From NCBI RefSeq assembly GCF_004193775.1, contig NC_041019.1, forward strand, positions 52,675,928 to 52,739,927: a DNA stretch of 64,000 nt, in the 5' to 3' direction. The position numbers were made by a program, and so were the translations under genes. Each line of letters opens with the position of its first letter. The first letter of the stretch is position 1. Origin of the DNA: Glycine soja. Taxonomy: Eukaryota; Streptophyta; Magnoliopsida; Fabales; Fabaceae. This document shows positions 1 through 11,797 of this stretch, piece after piece. Under the pieces are notes generated by a model, which did not search any database, had not been told where the DNA came from, and saw nothing but the letters and a program-made list of their open reading frames with translations.

Positions 1-350
1 CTTTGTTTAAGCTTTGTCATTTTAATATCCACGCATCCTAATTTTTGTTATCTCAATCTTGGTTACATTTAAGAATTTGAAACTGAATCTGAGAAGTATG
101 TAAGGATTTTAGTATAATAATTGTAGCAGTTGGTAGAAGAGATTCAAATTATCACAGGGAAATTATAGAAAAAGTAGTATTAGTAAAATATGTTCAGGGT
201 CAACTATCCACGTTGCTCTTTATCAATGTTAAAAGAGTGACTAATTGATTAGTCACATTTCAAATACTTTTAGAATTCTTTTTATCATTTTACCTTGAAT
301 ACATTTATATAATTAATTATCAAGAAATGGTTGGTGCTTGAAATTTGCAG

Positions 351-611
351 GAACTGAAAAGAAGAAAGAACTCAACATCAAGATCTCAAGAAAATGAAAA
401 ATCACCATCACCAAACTCAAGAAGTATTCAGCTAAACATTACAGAGTTCTACCCATCAACCAAAGTTAAACATCGTCAATCAAAACAAGGAGGAGGAGAG
501 TCATCCAAGATTGCTGATAGTCAAGGCAATGAGGGCTCAAAAATGAAAAGGAAAATGTCAAGTCCTGATAAGATTCCAAAATCTGTGAGGCGTCGCCTTT
601 TGTTTGATTAG
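351..611 (+). CDS. 3' terminal exon of a PIP-box protein, possibly a GEN/SEND1-like XPG endonuclease
   Basis: This is the last coding exon of a gene whose upstream exons lie outside the window. A good acceptor (tttgcag) ends at 350, and an open frame of 86 codons runs to a TAG at 609-611. The peptide is highly polar and basic. It contains QLNITEFY, a full match to the PCNA-interacting (PIP) box consensus QxxIxxFY, and ends in a nuclear-localisation-like KMKRK segment and SVRRRLLFD. Proteins ending this way are typically nuclear replication or repair factors. A plant flap/Holliday-junction endonuclease of the GEN2/SEND1 group is my best guess, from memory of family tails only. No catalytic domain is visible, so the name is tentative. 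The exon call itself is fairly secure. Confidence 0.6.
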   Translation, partial: ELKRRKNSTSRSQENEKSPSPNSRSIQLNITEFYPSTKVKHRQSKQGGGESSKIADSQGNEGSKMKRKMSSPDKIPKSVRRRLLFD

Positions 612-1027
612 TATGTATATATGCTTGAGTTATGATATCTACTGACTTAGTGACTATAGAGTTGTATTGACCTTATAATTTTGTTACGGTTGAATACAGG
701 TCAGTGAGTATATATTTAACATAATATAAGTTTGCAGTCGTATATATTTAACATAATATAGTTTAGTATATAGTTTTCTTTTTTTCGAATTTCTAGATTT
801 TTGAGTTATCCAACTGATGAATATGTGAGCATTAAAAAATGTTGGTTAAATTACTTTATTCCTCTTATTATTTTAAGGTTCAATTAGGTCTCTTTTTTAA
901 AAAGTAGATCAATTATGTCCTTTATTTTTAAAAGATTAAACTAGATCTTTTATTTTTCTAAATGTGTTCAATTTGGCCTTATTTAAAATCAATTTTGTTC
1001 TCATTTAAATTTTTTGGAGCAAATAGA

Positions 1028-1745
1028 AGAAAATTGGGAAAGGAAAAAATAGCAGCCCGATCAATTTCTGTTATTTATATTCATTTATGCTTCTTCAATT
1101 TGTGATGCTCTAGCTTACTTTTGCTTCTTCAATTTTGCGTAAATGAATTTTGGATGCAATGCGCATAAAGTATCATTGACTTTATGACTACCAAACAGGT
1201 AATAAAAATAAATCTCTAAGAAACTTCTAGGAATGTTAATTGGGAAAGGGAAAAATATCAGCCACTCAATTTTTGGTGTCTATAGAATACGTTTGGATAG
1301 AGAATTTTAATTGAAAAAAATAATTTATCAGAGAATTTGAATGTTGTAATCTAGAATTCATTATTTGGATTTTTTTTGTGAAAAATTTAAAATTTTGGAA
1401 TTTTAAAAAATAAAAAATATTATAAATGTAGGGAGCAACACATATAACTAGCACATGAATCATATCTTCTTTTTTCATTCATTTTTTTTTTCACTCATAA
1501 TTTTAATTTTTTTTATCCAAACACAAAATTTTAAAAATAAAAGAATTTCAATTGAAGTATTTGAAATTCTTAAAATTTAAATTTTTTTCCCATCCAAACA
1601 CATTCTTTCAATTTCTGATAGTCTAGCTCACTTAGGCTTCTTTAATTTTGCGGAAATAATTTTGGATGCAATGTTTATAAAGTACCACTGAGACTAATAT
1701 GTAAGGAACATGAGATTTTATGACTACGGAAACAAGTAATAAAAA
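1028..1745 (+). repeat. direct duplication, second copy interrupted
   Basis: The first copy, about 1028-1208, begins attgggaaaggaaaaaatagc and passes through tttggatgcaatg to accaaacaggtaataaa. The same order recurs at about 1240-1280 (attgggaaagggaaaaatatc) and 1607-1745 (tttggatgcaatg, then gaaacaagtaataaa). The two halves of the second copy are separated by the element at 1284-1606. Matches are by eye and clearly diverged. Confidence 0.65.
1284..1606. mobile_element. MITE-like foldback element
   Basis: The ends are inverted: aatacgtttggatagagaat on the left mirrors atccaaacacatt on the right, and AT-rich subterminal sequence is also complementary. It is about 320 bp with no coding capacity, and it splits one copy of a direct repeat, which gives an empty-site comparison at about 1050-1080. 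Termini with a GTTTGGAT core are common in legume non-autonomous DNA elements. The exact target-site duplication is unclear because of divergence. Confidence 0.6.
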
Positions 1746-1884
1746 AATCAGGCACAAACTAAATTTGCACAAATAAAATCAGGCACTACCTCAAAAACAT
1801 GGAAAAATATCTGATAACTGTATTCCACCCAAGGTATGAACAACTTGGTTTTCTTCACGTAAAATATGAACCTAGATAATATGA

Positions 1885-1890
1885 CACGTG
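1885..1890. promoter_or_regulatory. G-box (CACGTG) upstream of PFC1
   Basis: The sequence atgacacgtgttg lies about 195 bp before the PFC1 start codon. G-boxes bind bZIP and bHLH factors and are frequent in light-responsive plastid-protein genes. Function here is inferred from position only. Confidence 0.35.
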
Positions 1891-2084
1891 TTGATGAATA
1901 TTGTGAATCTTCTTCAACAACCTTTAATCAATTCGAATCAAACAATTGTCATTTTAATTTTCTTACCTAACTATCAACTTTGAAAACAATTGAACAACAT
2001 AGGATAAAGAGACAACACTGTAGTATTTGTATATATGTGGTAAGTTTCAAAATAGATAACAGTGGAAGTAACGAACAACCAAAC

Positions 2085-5000
2085 ATGTCTCCTTCATCAT
2101 TGTGCTCTCTTCAAACGTTCCCGCCAATATCTCACGCATTGCTTAACCGCCACCACAAACCGGCGCACGATAGCACCGCCGGCGTACGGAGAAGAACGCC
2201 TTACGTAGTTTGCGCTGAAAAAGGCAGCAGAGCTTCGACGCGAAGCGCAGATGATTACCACGCCACTCTCAAAGCTCTCAACTCCAAAGGCAGATTCCCA
2301 AGAAAATCACTTGGCCAGGTTTCCATCTTTTTCTGAGAAATTTTGGGATGACCCATTGTGTTGCAGTGCTCCAAAATTCATTTTTTTCTTCGTTTCTGAG
2401 GTATTTTTATGGAAATTGTAAGGAGTGCTTCGTTGGGGTGTTTCATCGAACAGAGGGTGGGTGGGTTCATGGGGTGCTTGGTTTGACCTGAATTTTGAGC
2501 TGTAGCACTTTAAAATCCAATTTTGTGTATGTTGCGTTTTTGGAATGATTTTGGGGGAAACTTTTGAATACTTCTTTTGGGTCTGTTATCGAACAGACGG
2601 TGTGTGTGATTGGCTGCTATGGTATGATCTGGATTTTGTGTTTTAGCTCACCAAAATCTGATTTTATGTTTTGGTTTTCTTGTTTGGACTCAGAAATTGT
2701 TTTGGGGGGCTTGGTGTGAACTGAATCTGCTTCTGAAGTTTTTGCTGATTTGGTTGTTGATGTAATTTGTAGCATTATATGTTGAATGCTGACATAAATG
2801 ACCAACTTGCCGGTGCGGCTGGTGTTGAACAAGGTGATGTGGTGTTGGAAATTGGGCCTGGAACTGGTTCCTTGACTAATGTTCTTTTAAATTCGGGAGC
2901 ATTTGTTCTTGCAGTTGAGAAGGTTTGTTGGTTTTCATCTCTTCTGTAGAACTAATCCTAATACAACAATACTCACACTCTCATGCCTTCCTTGATTTCT
3001 TAGTTTCTTTTCAGTTTGTCAACAACGAGCCAGTTAGTTGTACATGTTTGCACATGTGAATGCATGTAAATGAGTTTGTTTGTGTCTTTTTGGTTTGCAT
3101 TGTTGTTAATTTCTATATCTTCATAATTTAAATATTTGTTGGTCACCCTGTAACTTGTGTAAAATTTCCAACTTTGTGGTAAGTTAGAGTGGTGATTCTT
3201 CATTGTTGTCTTGTACTTCAACTCAAGTTTATGTTTTTGTGTCTTTCATGTGATTCAGGATAAACACATGGCTGCCCTTGTGAGTGAAAGATTTTCAAGT
3301 ACAGGAAAGTTAAAGGTACAAGTCATGGTGAATAAACTTTATATTGCATTATTGCAAATTAAGTTTCTCAAGAATTGAGCTATAATTCAGTTACCATATA
3401 ATTCAGATAGAAGCTCAATATGCACTATAGTTATACTAGCTGACGACATTCCACATTGAGATGTAGTTACTTATAGTCGTAAACTGCTAATCAAGATTAT
3501 ATCTTTCATGACATTTATTGCACAATTGGGATTACTAATACTCCTTGTCTGGCCCTTCTTCTTGGAGTCAGAGGCTGGAACCACATTTACTGTGGTATTT
3601 TTCCCTCTGTTTCTTCTTATTGCATATAAAAGTTATGCCACACCTTGTAATTTTTTCATAATTCTTGATATTTCAGCTCATTTGTTACTTCAGTTTGTTC
3701 ATAGCATTGCCTGTCTAAATTTCATCTTCTAGTTTCTGTGTCAAATGTCATATTTTTATGCTAAAATTATGATGACTCAGCACCAGTTTTGCTGTATAAA
3801 TTATGATTTATCTTGACATTTTGATAAAACACTGTAGGTTTTGACAGAGGATATTGTCAAATGTCATGTGCGCTCTCATATGTCATCATTGGTTGGAAGC
3901 ATAAACCCAGAATCTAGAAAAGCAAAAGTGAGGACTCTACTTCCTAAATTAGCAGACATTATTTAGTCATTTGCCAACTTTTAGAAGTCATGCTTGCTTC
4001 ATCTTATTCATTTTGTTTTTTGAGAAAAAAATTGCCAAGGCTTTGATTTTATGATCTCCACAGTTCAAATTATGTTAGAAGCTTAAGCCTTACAACTACA
4101 TAGATATAATAATATTGTTAAAAAAATTCATGGTTCTTGAGTAATTATGGCGTGTCAATTTGGGAAGGCCCACTTTGAGCCATGCAAAATTTGGGCTGGA
4201 CCTGATTTGATGTGGACTGACTATTTGGTGGCCCAGACATCCCTATGCAGGTCAGCTCACCGGTCCGATGCATTAACTAAGAACAAAAAAAAAAATCCTT
4301 AGCAAAGTCTTTCTAGACACAATACAGGAGTTTTTTCATAGTAAACTTTTCAGATACCTCTGGAGTCATAAGAAATCATTTGAAAATAAATATTACTATT
4401 ACCACTTAATGAAGGAGGTTGAACTGAGCCTGTCATTCTACTCCACTCATCACTGTAAAAAGAAGAAAAAGAAATCTTATTGCACTTTGCATGGGTAGCA
4501 GAGGGGACTTCAGTGTGTAGTTGGTTAGTTCACTTGTTTTATTTATGCTTTATATTTATGCTAGCATGCTCATGCTTGTTGTGAATCTTCCACTATCAAG
4601 ATTACATTCCTAATTGTTTGTAGGTGGTTGCCAACATTCCCTTTAATATCAGTACAGATGTGATCAAACTACTTCTACCAATGGGTGACATTTTCTCAGA
4701 AGTGGTTCTGTTGCTCCAGGTTTGAATTGATAGCTCTCTAGTGTCTATATAATTTATTTAGTTTTATACTTTTTCTCATTTCCTCTTAACCTCTAATTTT
4801 TCCATCCCTATCACTCAACCCCTACTGAGTACCCACCATTTACTTGATCTGAAGTTCGAGTGCTTCTCATGTTTATTGTTTTTGCATCTTAATCAATATT
4901 ACCAGCTTCAAGCATGGATACCTTAGTAGGATGGAGAAAGAAATTTAAAAATTAGAAAGCTGAAGGTAGGGCCTAATTATTTATGAAATGATCAAATTTA

Positions 5001-6605
5001 TTCGCAAGAACTTTGTGAAACTTGTATAACTTGGAGACTTAAGAGACTTGTTAAAGATATCCAAACTCCAAAGGCCATGCTATGTTTTCTGTGTCTTTTT
5101 TTTTTTCGTTTTTGAGCTCTCATCTTGAAAGTGTGAACTTTGGCATATGATAAGGTGTAGCCTTGTGATATAGGGAATGAGGCTTTTGAGTCACAAAAAT
5201 AGCCTCTTCGATTACAAGATAAGGCTATAACTATATATATATCTCACCTTCAACTGAGTGTGTTTTGAGCCAGTTTGTATCAGCCTCCTTTTTAAGGTTT
5301 TGATTCTTTTAATCTTTTTTCTTTGAAATTAACACCTCTTTGGAATGTAAGTAACACTTCCAATAATAAGGGAAACTTCATATAAGATCAGTTCTTACTA
5401 ACCAGATCAAACCAATGCAGGAGGAGACTGCTGTGCGCTTGGTAGTGTCATCACTCCGGACCCCTGAGTATCGTCCCATCAATGTATTTGTTAATTTCTA
5501 CTCAGGTACATTTGTAGTGCAAAGAGTGTAGTATTATGTTAAGCTATCCTTTTACAATCAAGGATCATAAGTTTTCCTACGAAAAGCAAAAACCGATCCA
5601 GTTATAGAAAAGATTGAACTCTCAGACATGGCCTTAACCTCTGTTAGTATTTACGACACAAGGAGCTGTAAATAAAGTAAATGCTGCTAAAAATATTGTT
5701 TTTACTGCTTTGCATGTGGTTTCTTAAGGAATAACTTATGCATCAAAATGCAACCAGAGATTTTGTTATCCATTGCCCACAATTTGGTTAGTTTTATGCT
5801 GAAGTTCTGATTTTCCTTTTCAGATCCAGAGTACAAACTTGAAGTCCCAAGAACCAATTTTTTCCCTCAGCCTAATGTAAGTGATCTGATATTTAATTGT
5901 GCCTGTAAGATCTTGATTGTGGCATTTTGATTTAATGCACTTGAGAACGGATAAATTATAAATTATCAATTTACAACTCATTTTCATATTTGTGTAGGTT
6001 GATGCAGCTGTTGTCTCATTCAAGCTGAAGCTACCCTCAGAATACCCCCAAGTTTCTTCCACTAAAAGCTTCTTCTCAATGGTAATCCTTTTCCCAGCAT
6101 TTACTGTCATGCATTGAGTTTCCAGGGATCTTCATCTTTAATTTCATTTGAAGTATCACGCACTGACATATCCCATGATGCTTGAGCCACTGAAGATATC
6201 CGTTTGTTAATGTTTTCTTCCTTACAGCTCATGTTAACCAAGATAATGTTACAAACCTCTTCCACCATTTCAATGACACTTCAGTCCTATGCATTTATAG
6301 GTTAATTCAGCATTCAATGAGAAGCGTAAGATGCTGCGCAAGTCACTTCAGCACATATGCACATCACTTGAGATCGAAGAAGCTTTAACTAGCATAGGTC
6401 TTCTAGCCACTGTAAGTGACCAGTGTGTGCTACTCTTTTTAATTTGTTTTTATTTTTATGCCCTCACTAAACTTCATCAGTTCTGGAATTTTTTTTCTTA
6501 AGGATTCTGCTGACCCACATGAACTTCTGATGTTTACAGTCAAGGCCAGAGGAACTAACATTGGATGATTTTGTAAAGTTGCATAACTTGATTGCCAAGG
6601 AGTAG
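2085..6605 (+). CDS. PFC1: chloroplast 16S rRNA dimethyladenosine transferase (KsgA/Dim1 family, PALEFACE1)
   Basis: Ten exons can be read with GT-AG junctions: 2085-2318, 2773-2922, 3259-3315, 3838-3927, 4624-4719, 5421-5505, 5824-5876, 5998-6081, 6301-6411, 6540-6605. Together they give 341 residues. Only the exon 6/7 junction splits a codon (GAT); all others are phase 0. Residues 1 to about 50 are Ser/Arg-rich and end near VVCAEK, a plausible plastid transit peptide. LEIGPGTG (103-110) is the SAM-binding motif I. NIPF (181-184) is the motif IV of N6-adenine methylases. The family dimethylates two adjacent adenines in the 3' terminal helix of small-subunit rRNA. The Arabidopsis plastid member, PFC1, is needed for chloroplast development in the cold and is about the same length. 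All motifs and the frame are intact. Confidence 0.93.
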
Positions 6606-7487
6606 CAATCTGGATTACTGTGGAATTGAAGAGCAACCTCAAGCAGAAGAAGGCCATAGAGATTCATATATTCATAAGGCTCTTTGTTGCAGCAGACCTA
6701 GAGAACCAAAGTTTTAAGGAGAGCTATGCTATGACATTCAAATTGGGAATACATTAAGATTCCAGCAGTTTTCTTCTACCAATCTTTCAAGCACAGGGGC
6801 ATGTTCATATCTGAAAAAGTTTGCAGCTCCGAACCTAAATTATGTGCATTCTGTGAATGTAATTAGACTGGACACCCTTGTGCAATATACAGCTTGTAAG
6901 TTAAACAGCCATCAGAGGCAGTATAACTGGATTGAATCAATCACCTTACACTGTAAATGAAGAGCAGTCTATTATTCTTGAAGCTGAAACAAATACTTGC
7001 CTCGTTATAAAGGGAAAATGAGGATATGTTTCCAATTTTGTTCAAATATTATAAACATCTACCTACCAAGGTTTTAAATTTTTTATCTGTGATTGCTATT
7101 TCAACTGCAACATCAAGGTTTGTGAAGTGTCCGTGACCGCAAGATCAAGTTCTGCACCGAAATTTGAATCTTTGACTACAACTAATAATTTACGTTAACC
7201 TATAAAATGGTGTATGAAGATAATTTGCAAAAAATAATCAGATAACTGAATGCTATTTTTATACACAATCAGAAAGTCTGCAAAGAACCAGCATATCCCT
7301 TCGTTAATTTATCCATCCAGAGCTAACTCTACATCCCAAATCAGAAGAATCTAACTAAGAAAATTGACAACAATATTATTACAGTCCTGTTTAGATAAAT
7401 TTTTCAATTAGAAAGAAAATGAAAATATTTTTTTTCCATAAACTACAAATAATTTTCCATATCTAACACATCATGATCATGATCACA
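6606..7487. other. intergenic region between convergent genes
   Basis: This is the 3' flank of PFC1 and, from the right, the 3' flank of the minus-strand gene ending at 7488. No ORF or repeat here is supportable. The DNA is moderately AT-rich with poly(A)-signal-like aataa runs. Confidence 0.5.
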
Positions 7488-7970
7488 CTAGCAATGAAAC
7501 TGGTGTACAAGATCCAATGCCCTCAACCTCACAGCATATGGATCATAGTCACTGTCACTAACCCTCCCCACAAACCCATCCTCGGAAACAACCCGCTTCT
7601 CCGCCGCAGCCGCGGCGGCGGACGGCGAAAGTGGCCGTTTGGGGCGCTTGTTCTTGATGAAGCAGTGCCTCATTTTCTCCTCAACCTTGTCAATGATGCA
7701 CTTTGAAGTGGTCTCTTCATCATCACCATCGCCACCGTCCTCGACCTGCATCGGCTCGGCGTCCGTGGCGGAGGACTCGGCGGCGGGAGGAGGCGAGGGG
7801 AGGGCGGCGAGGAAGACGGAGAGGTGGCGGTGGGCGTGGTGGAGGGAGGAGTGGATTTGGTGGAGATGGGTGGGGTTGTTAGTGGATGAAGGTAACAACT
7901 GTTTTGCCATGAAAGTGGCTTGTTGAAGAGAGAAAATGAGGTCTTGTATTGATGGGGGTGCCTCTTCCAT
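7488..7970 (-). CDS. plant-specific protein of unknown function, 160 residues, intronless
   Basis: A single open frame starts at an ATG at 7970-7968 and ends at 7488. It is far more GC-rich than its surroundings, which supports real coding. The N-terminal third (about residues 6-60) looks helical, with QDLIFSLQQATFMAKQLLP and a His-rich HHAHRHLSVFL segment. The centre is acidic and disordered (QVEDGGDGDDEE). A predicted short helix around IIDKVEEKMRHCF is followed by a basic KNKRPKRP stretch, which could be a nuclear signal, then an alanine run. The tail ends DYDPYAVRLRALDLVHQFHC. I do not recognise the family. A nuclear protein is possible from the basic patch. It converges on PFC1, about 880 bp between stops. 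Confidence 0.75.
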   Translation of the reverse strand: MEEAPPSIQDLIFSLQQATFMAKQLLPSSTNNPTHLHQIHSSLHHAHRHLSVFLAALPSPPPAAESSATDAEPMQVEDGGDGDDEETTSKCIIDKVEEKMRHCFIKNKRPKRPLSPSAAAAAAEKRVVSEDGFVGRVSDSDYDPYAVRLRALDLVHQFHC

Positions 7971-8536
7971 TGGAAAAGATCAAGTTTTTGGTTTTGGGTG
8001 TTTCTGGGAACACAATTACGAAATTGAGGTGTGTGTGTTGTGTTGGGGTGATGTTGTTAAATGAAGAGTGTATCTGTATGTGTACTTGGTGGCGTTTGTA
8101 GCGGAAATTGAGGATGTTTTTTGTTTTGGGAAAAAGAAAAACATTATTGGGGGCGTTACTGACATTATTTTTCTCGAAGTCGGATGTAAATTGATGGATG
8201 TTTTTTCAATCAGTGTTAGACATCTCTAACAATGTGTTTGGTGAACAGAAAAGAATAGAGTAAAAGAAAATAGTTAGGTGTGAAAAGAACAGAAAATAAA
8301 AATAAAAATACAACTTGCTTGGTTCAAGAAAAATGAAAAACAAATAGAGTGAAAGTTAACTTTTCTGCATTATCATTAGTAATAATAATATAAAAAAATA
8401 AGGAATAGTGTAGCTTAATTAACTATGGGGTCAGAGTTAGGGATGGGAAATAAAATTTATATTTCTTGATAAAATTGATTATGAATAAAAGATGAATAGT
8501 TTGAATAAATATTCATAGATAATATGATCTGATATT

Positions 8537-8575
<39 letters not shown>

Positions 8576-10169
8576 TTAGTTAGAAAATAAATCCTAATTT
8601 ATTTAACTTCTTCATTTCTTTGTTCTTTGATCAAATTTTATAGCAAATAAAGAATTTATTTGATAAATTATCTATTAAAAGATTCACATTTTTTTTAAAA
8701 AATGATTTTTTTTTTAATTTGAAGTATTCGCATATACTCATGGATATAAAAAAATTTATAGATAATTTTCAAACAAATACCCAAAGGTAGTAGATACCGA
8801 TTTTTCCCATCTAGCAGATTAATTAGACTTGAATTGAGTATAGTTCTATGCATACTAACTAGAAATATTATAGTCTTCATCACACCGTAAAATTGAATAT
8901 TTCTTATCTAATTCTGCACTACCAAACAAAAAGAAATAATTTTTTTCTTTTACCTAGATTTTCATTCTTTCCTCATATTTCTATAATAATTTGATAGAAA
9001 TTATTAAATGGTGTAGGATTATTACTTCATCCATGATTTCAACCAATAATCACTCAACATATGATAAATAAATAAATAAAACTTGCTAAAGGATTATCAG
9101 GTTATCCTTGTTTTAAGGAATCTTATGAGATTTGAAAATCCAACTTTATCAATCTAATTGCAAATCTCGTGCAAATCCACAATTACTGCTCCATCATCAA
9201 TTCATCAAGTCGACCCTCTTCCTCGTTTACGCATATTCACCAGATAAAAATGAATGCTGGGATAATCACGATGCAACATGGAATCGTTATAAAATTAAGT
9301 CCTGCAAAATAATTGTTTAGTTCCAGTAGAATTACCCATTGTTCAAGGGATAAGAAATATTCGATATTGCCAACAATAACATATAGAAGGTGGCTAACAA
9401 TATTAGACTAAACTAGGTGACCCCCAATGTTATCCCAGTTTCAAATGTATTGCTATTCAATGAAATTAAAGCTTTTGAGATCATTATTTAGAATAAACTC
9501 ACAACATTGAAATAATTAATACGGTGGAAACAACAATGAATTCAAGAAAACAAAATTATTATATTATGACATCTTTGAATTCAATGAGCGACTTCATTCT
9601 ATCAAACAAATTCGACTAAATCACTAATTCACCGGTTGTTTCTTAGTACAACAATGGCAGAACCGCTTTATGGTTTCCACTGATGTGAAAGAAGGTATAT
9701 GAACTAGTTATTTTATGAATAAAATTTCATATGAATCCATAAGATTTGCTAAATTGATAATTGATAAAGGAGGATTTTTAATTTTATAAGATCCCTAAGG
9801 ATAATACTATTAATCATTTTGAGTATCTCTTTGATTCCATGTGTCGCAATAGTTATTGGTAGACACCACCACCGATGACATGATGAATTGATTTTTCATT
9901 CCAATATCTCTCTTTGATTCCACGTGTTGCATAAAAGAAGGTATTAAAAATATATGATTTTATATATATGTTAGTTGCAACAAATACGGAGAACTGATTT
10001 TTTATTTGAGTACTTAAAGTTTTTTTTGGTTGATTTTGTTGTTTATATATGTTAAAAGCTTTGAAAATAATCTTTATTATTATTTATTAATGATGTAATA
10101 ATTAAGAATAGATGGGTATATTTTTATTTTCTTTAAAGAATGGTTCTCAAGCTCTGTTAATCAACATTT
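7971..10169. other. AT-rich intergenic region
   Basis: This contains the promoter side of the minus-strand gene at 7488-7970 and then AT-rich sequence with a 32 bp (AT)n tract. Short ORFs here have no recognisable features. Sequences at about 8230 (gtgtttggtgaaca) and about 8920 (ctaccaaacaaaa) could be the ends of an old element, but this is not established. Confidence 0.4.
8539..8570. repeat. (AT)n microsatellite
   Basis: An uninterrupted AT dinucleotide run of about 32 bp. Confidence 0.9.
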
Positions 10170-11797
10170 TTAGAATAAAGGGGGGAAGACAGATTATTTT
10201 AGTTCACCTGTCTTCAATTTATCCTTCCAAACTGCGTACTATTATACTTTCTCTATATGTGTAGCTAACTATATCACCTCAGAATAAGTAAAAGAATCAG
10301 GATCACAAAATTATGCAACATGAATATTGCAGTCTCACAGAACTCAAATTAAAAACGATGCTTAAAAAATCATTGCTAGCGGAAAAAAAAAAATCCATTT
10401 TTTAGTTTTGCTGGACATTTTGTTTAAATAAATTGAAAGAGACTTAACTTTTTTTACTGTAATTTATCTAAAACATTGTGTATGCCTGGTTGCTTCTATC
10501 AGAGTATCTCTAACAGAAGTACTTTTATATAAGTTGTTCAACTTTAACTTTAAGTAATATTACTTAATTTTTTTTCATTAAAATAGATTACACAAAATTA
10601 CTTAAAACATTTATAACATAAATAACATTTTTCATGTAATATTAGACTCGTAAAATTAATTTAAATATTTACTTTAACAATCTTAGTATTAAAATAAATT
10701 TTTATATAAAATATTTAAATTTATATAAAATTATAAGACCCACACAATTAAGATAATTAACCACTTATCTATCTAATTATCTATTTTAGATGCTGTTAAA
10801 GGATACGAACTTTTTGCATATTCGATTGGCTCCCATTTCAACATTACTTATTAAAGGACCTATCCTGCACATAATGATAATTTATGACAAGAACATGACT
10901 TTCTCTTTGAATTCTCTATAATATTTCAATGTATGACTTTGTTTATTTATTTTTTATTAGTCAATGAATGGCTTTAGAGATATACTAGTATTTGGTATAA
11001 TATTTCAATGTGCAGTTATTGTTGTTGCTGCAGAGGACCTCCATTTGTTTTAAAGACATGAAAGAACTTTCTGCCATAAATATTATTAAAAGTGGATTTG
11101 CAATAAATAGGAGAAATGATTGCTTAAGCAGGTATCGATACATTTCTAGTTCTGAAAAGTATAAAATCATGCAATATGTTAAAATCATTAAAGCAAGTAA
11201 AAACAATTATAAACAACATACCGAGCCTTTTCTCAGTAAGTACGTATCAAGCATTGCCACAATATTCTACTCTGAATCAAGTAATTGTGTTTTCTTAATG
11301 ATTTTATTTCTGTCATACTGATATATATTATCCCACTATCCTAAAATTTTAGATCCATCCGATGATAAAAACAAATTAAAAGCATTATATAGAAAAACTT
11401 TCCTACTGAAAAGTAATTGGACAAGAATAAAAATATATAACCAAACATTTGTTTAATCTATAGCAAGAAGAGTGTGCTTGCTTGTTCGCTGTGACCTACA
11501 ATTGAGAGACTATACTTGAGTACTTGACTGTGTATGTTAAATGGAACTGAAAGCCTCTTGGTTGAACTTCAAAGTAGGGATTGCATCAAGCAGAATAGGT
11601 TTGGATTCAGGGTCATTAACATGATGTTCTGGATATAAGAAAAAAAGAAAGAAAAATTAACATCTAAAGCAACCAATCTTAACATTACAAAATGACATAA
11701 ACTAAATTACGAATTAGACAAAGTATATTTTCTTGTGATCAACCATTATTTGGAGGGTCCAAAAACATTCAAATTCATGAACTTGAAATTATACGAC
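10170..11797 (+). repeat. segmental duplication, copy A (decayed)
   Basis: This matches 15834-19096 in the same order and orientation. Shared anchors include cagattattttagttcacctg at 10191, cacataatgataatttatga at 10869, aaagaactttctgccat at 11062, and the RING-gene exon 2 at 11529-11632. Relative to copy B it lacks about 700 bp that contain exon 3 of the RING-H2 gene, plus several other stretches. It ends at the left edge of the inverted repeat at 11795. Confidence 0.8.
11529..11632 (-). pseudogene. pseudo-exon 2 of an ATL-type RING-H2 gene
   Basis: The reverse strand closely matches exon 2 (18831-18934) of the intact RING-H2 gene, with both regions reading ...LLDAIPTLKFNQEAFSS. The acceptor dinucleotide has changed: the intact gene has gatag before the exon and this copy has tatat. 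A TAA has arisen in frame near the exon's end (att taa where the intact copy has ctt gaa). No exon 3 or exon 1 is present nearby. It cannot encode a RING domain. Confidence 0.85.

Larger units (their letters stand above)
612..2084. other. intergenic region with a direct repeat interrupted by a MITE
   Basis: This region holds the 3' UTR of the upstream gene and the promoter of PFC1. It contains no supportable ORF. Two diverged copies of a sequence of about 170 bp are present, at about 1028-1208 and about 1240-1745. The second copy is split by a foldback element. A G-box core (CACGTG) sits at 1885-1890, about 195 bp before the PFC1 start codon. Confidence 0.6.

Noticed and set aside
3508..3732. 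74-codon hydrophobic frame
   Set aside because: It lies inside an intron of PFC1, and its hydrophobicity comes from T-rich intron sequence.
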